NCBI GenBank assembly: GCA_900752425.1
Contig: CAADVE010000223.1
Coordinates: 1 to 6,408, forward strand
Direction: 5' to 3'
Length of the DNA: 6,408 nucleotides
DNA from: an uncultured Collinsella sp.
Lineage (GTDB): Bacteria > Actinomycetota > Coriobacteriia > Coriobacteriales > Coriobacteriaceae
Positions within the stretch are counted from its first letter, which is position 1, and each line of letters opens with the position of its first letter. Shown here piece after piece: positions 6,284 to 6,408 of this stretch. The position numbers and the translations under genes were made by a program. Under the pieces are notes generated by a model. The model was not told the DNA's origin, did not search any database, and saw nothing but the letters and a program-made list of their open reading frames with translations.

Positions 6284-6289
6284 TACATC

Positions 6290-6408
6290 ATGGCTAAAGA
6301 TTCCAGCTTCGACGTCGTGTCCGAGGTCAACATGCAAGAGGTCGACAACGCCTTTCAGCAGACCACGCGCGAGATTTCCCAGCGCTATGACCTTAAGGAT
6401 TCCGGCGC
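6290..6408 (+). CDS. yajQ: YajQ-family (UPF0234) nucleotide-binding protein, 5' part only
   Basis: The first 39 codons are present before the window ends; the rest lies beyond base 6408. The translation opens MAKDSSFDVVSEVNMQEVDN and continues through AFQQTTREISQRYDLKDSG. It matches the characteristic start of the YajQ family (SFDIVSEV, QEV.NA, a Glu-Ile.Ser-Arg-Tyr/Phe-Asp helix). Family members are small cytoplasmic proteins of about 160 residues with two ferredoxin-like folds. Some bind nucleotides and tRNA, and the Xanthomonas and Pseudomonas members bind cyclic di-GMP. Which ligand this one binds cannot be told from the fragment. It follows the rodZ-like gene by 26 bases with a good ribosome binding site. 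Confidence 0.92.
   Translation, partial: MAKDSSFDVVSEVNMQEVDNAFQQTTREISQRYDLKDSG

Noticed and set aside
6264..6289. Possible terminator or promoter between the rodZ-like gene and yajQ
   Set aside because: The 26 bases contain only a ribosome binding site; no hairpin with a T-run and no -35/-10 pair is visible.

Overview
The window looks like a core-chromosome segment of a high-GC Gram-positive bacterium. I infer a Coriobacteriia member such as Collinsella from the GC-rich third positions, purine-rich ribosome binding sites, an RNase J of Gram-positive type, and FtsK next to a RodZ/YmfM-type protein. This assignment was not checked by any search. All four recognised genes lie on the plus strand, and nothing indicates a mobile element, CRISPR array, tRNA or rRNA.

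Layout: bases 1-299 hold no gene I can recognise. They contain a strong hairpin near the left edge, several short direct and inverted repeats, a weak promoter candidate and an unusual leader before the first gene. Bases 300-1970 encode ribonuclease J with every metal ligand intact. Bases 1972-4752 encode a full-length FtsK DNA translocase that begins with TTG one base after the rnj stop. Bases 4752-6263 encode a RodZ-like membrane protein that overlaps the ftsK stop by one base. From 6290 the window enters the start of a YajQ-family gene cut by the right edge. The first three genes are packed so tightly, with each downstream ribosome binding site inside the preceding gene, that they almost certainly form one translationally coupled operon. 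yajQ follows after 26 bases with no visible terminator and is probably part of it.

Together the genes link RNA decay (RNase J), chromosome segregation at the division septum (FtsK), cell-shape control (RodZ) and a small nucleotide-binding protein (YajQ). The enzymes are conventional. The unusual material is in the disordered parts. The RodZ-like protein has a cytoplasmic linker of about 200 residues that is rich in Arg, Gly and Tyr and has no lysine, resembling eukaryotic RGG/FUS-type low-complexity regions. Its extracytoplasmic half uses lysine almost exclusively. The FtsK linker carries a ten-residue motif twice, identical in protein but different at four synonymous codons. These are the best candidates for undescribed biology here.
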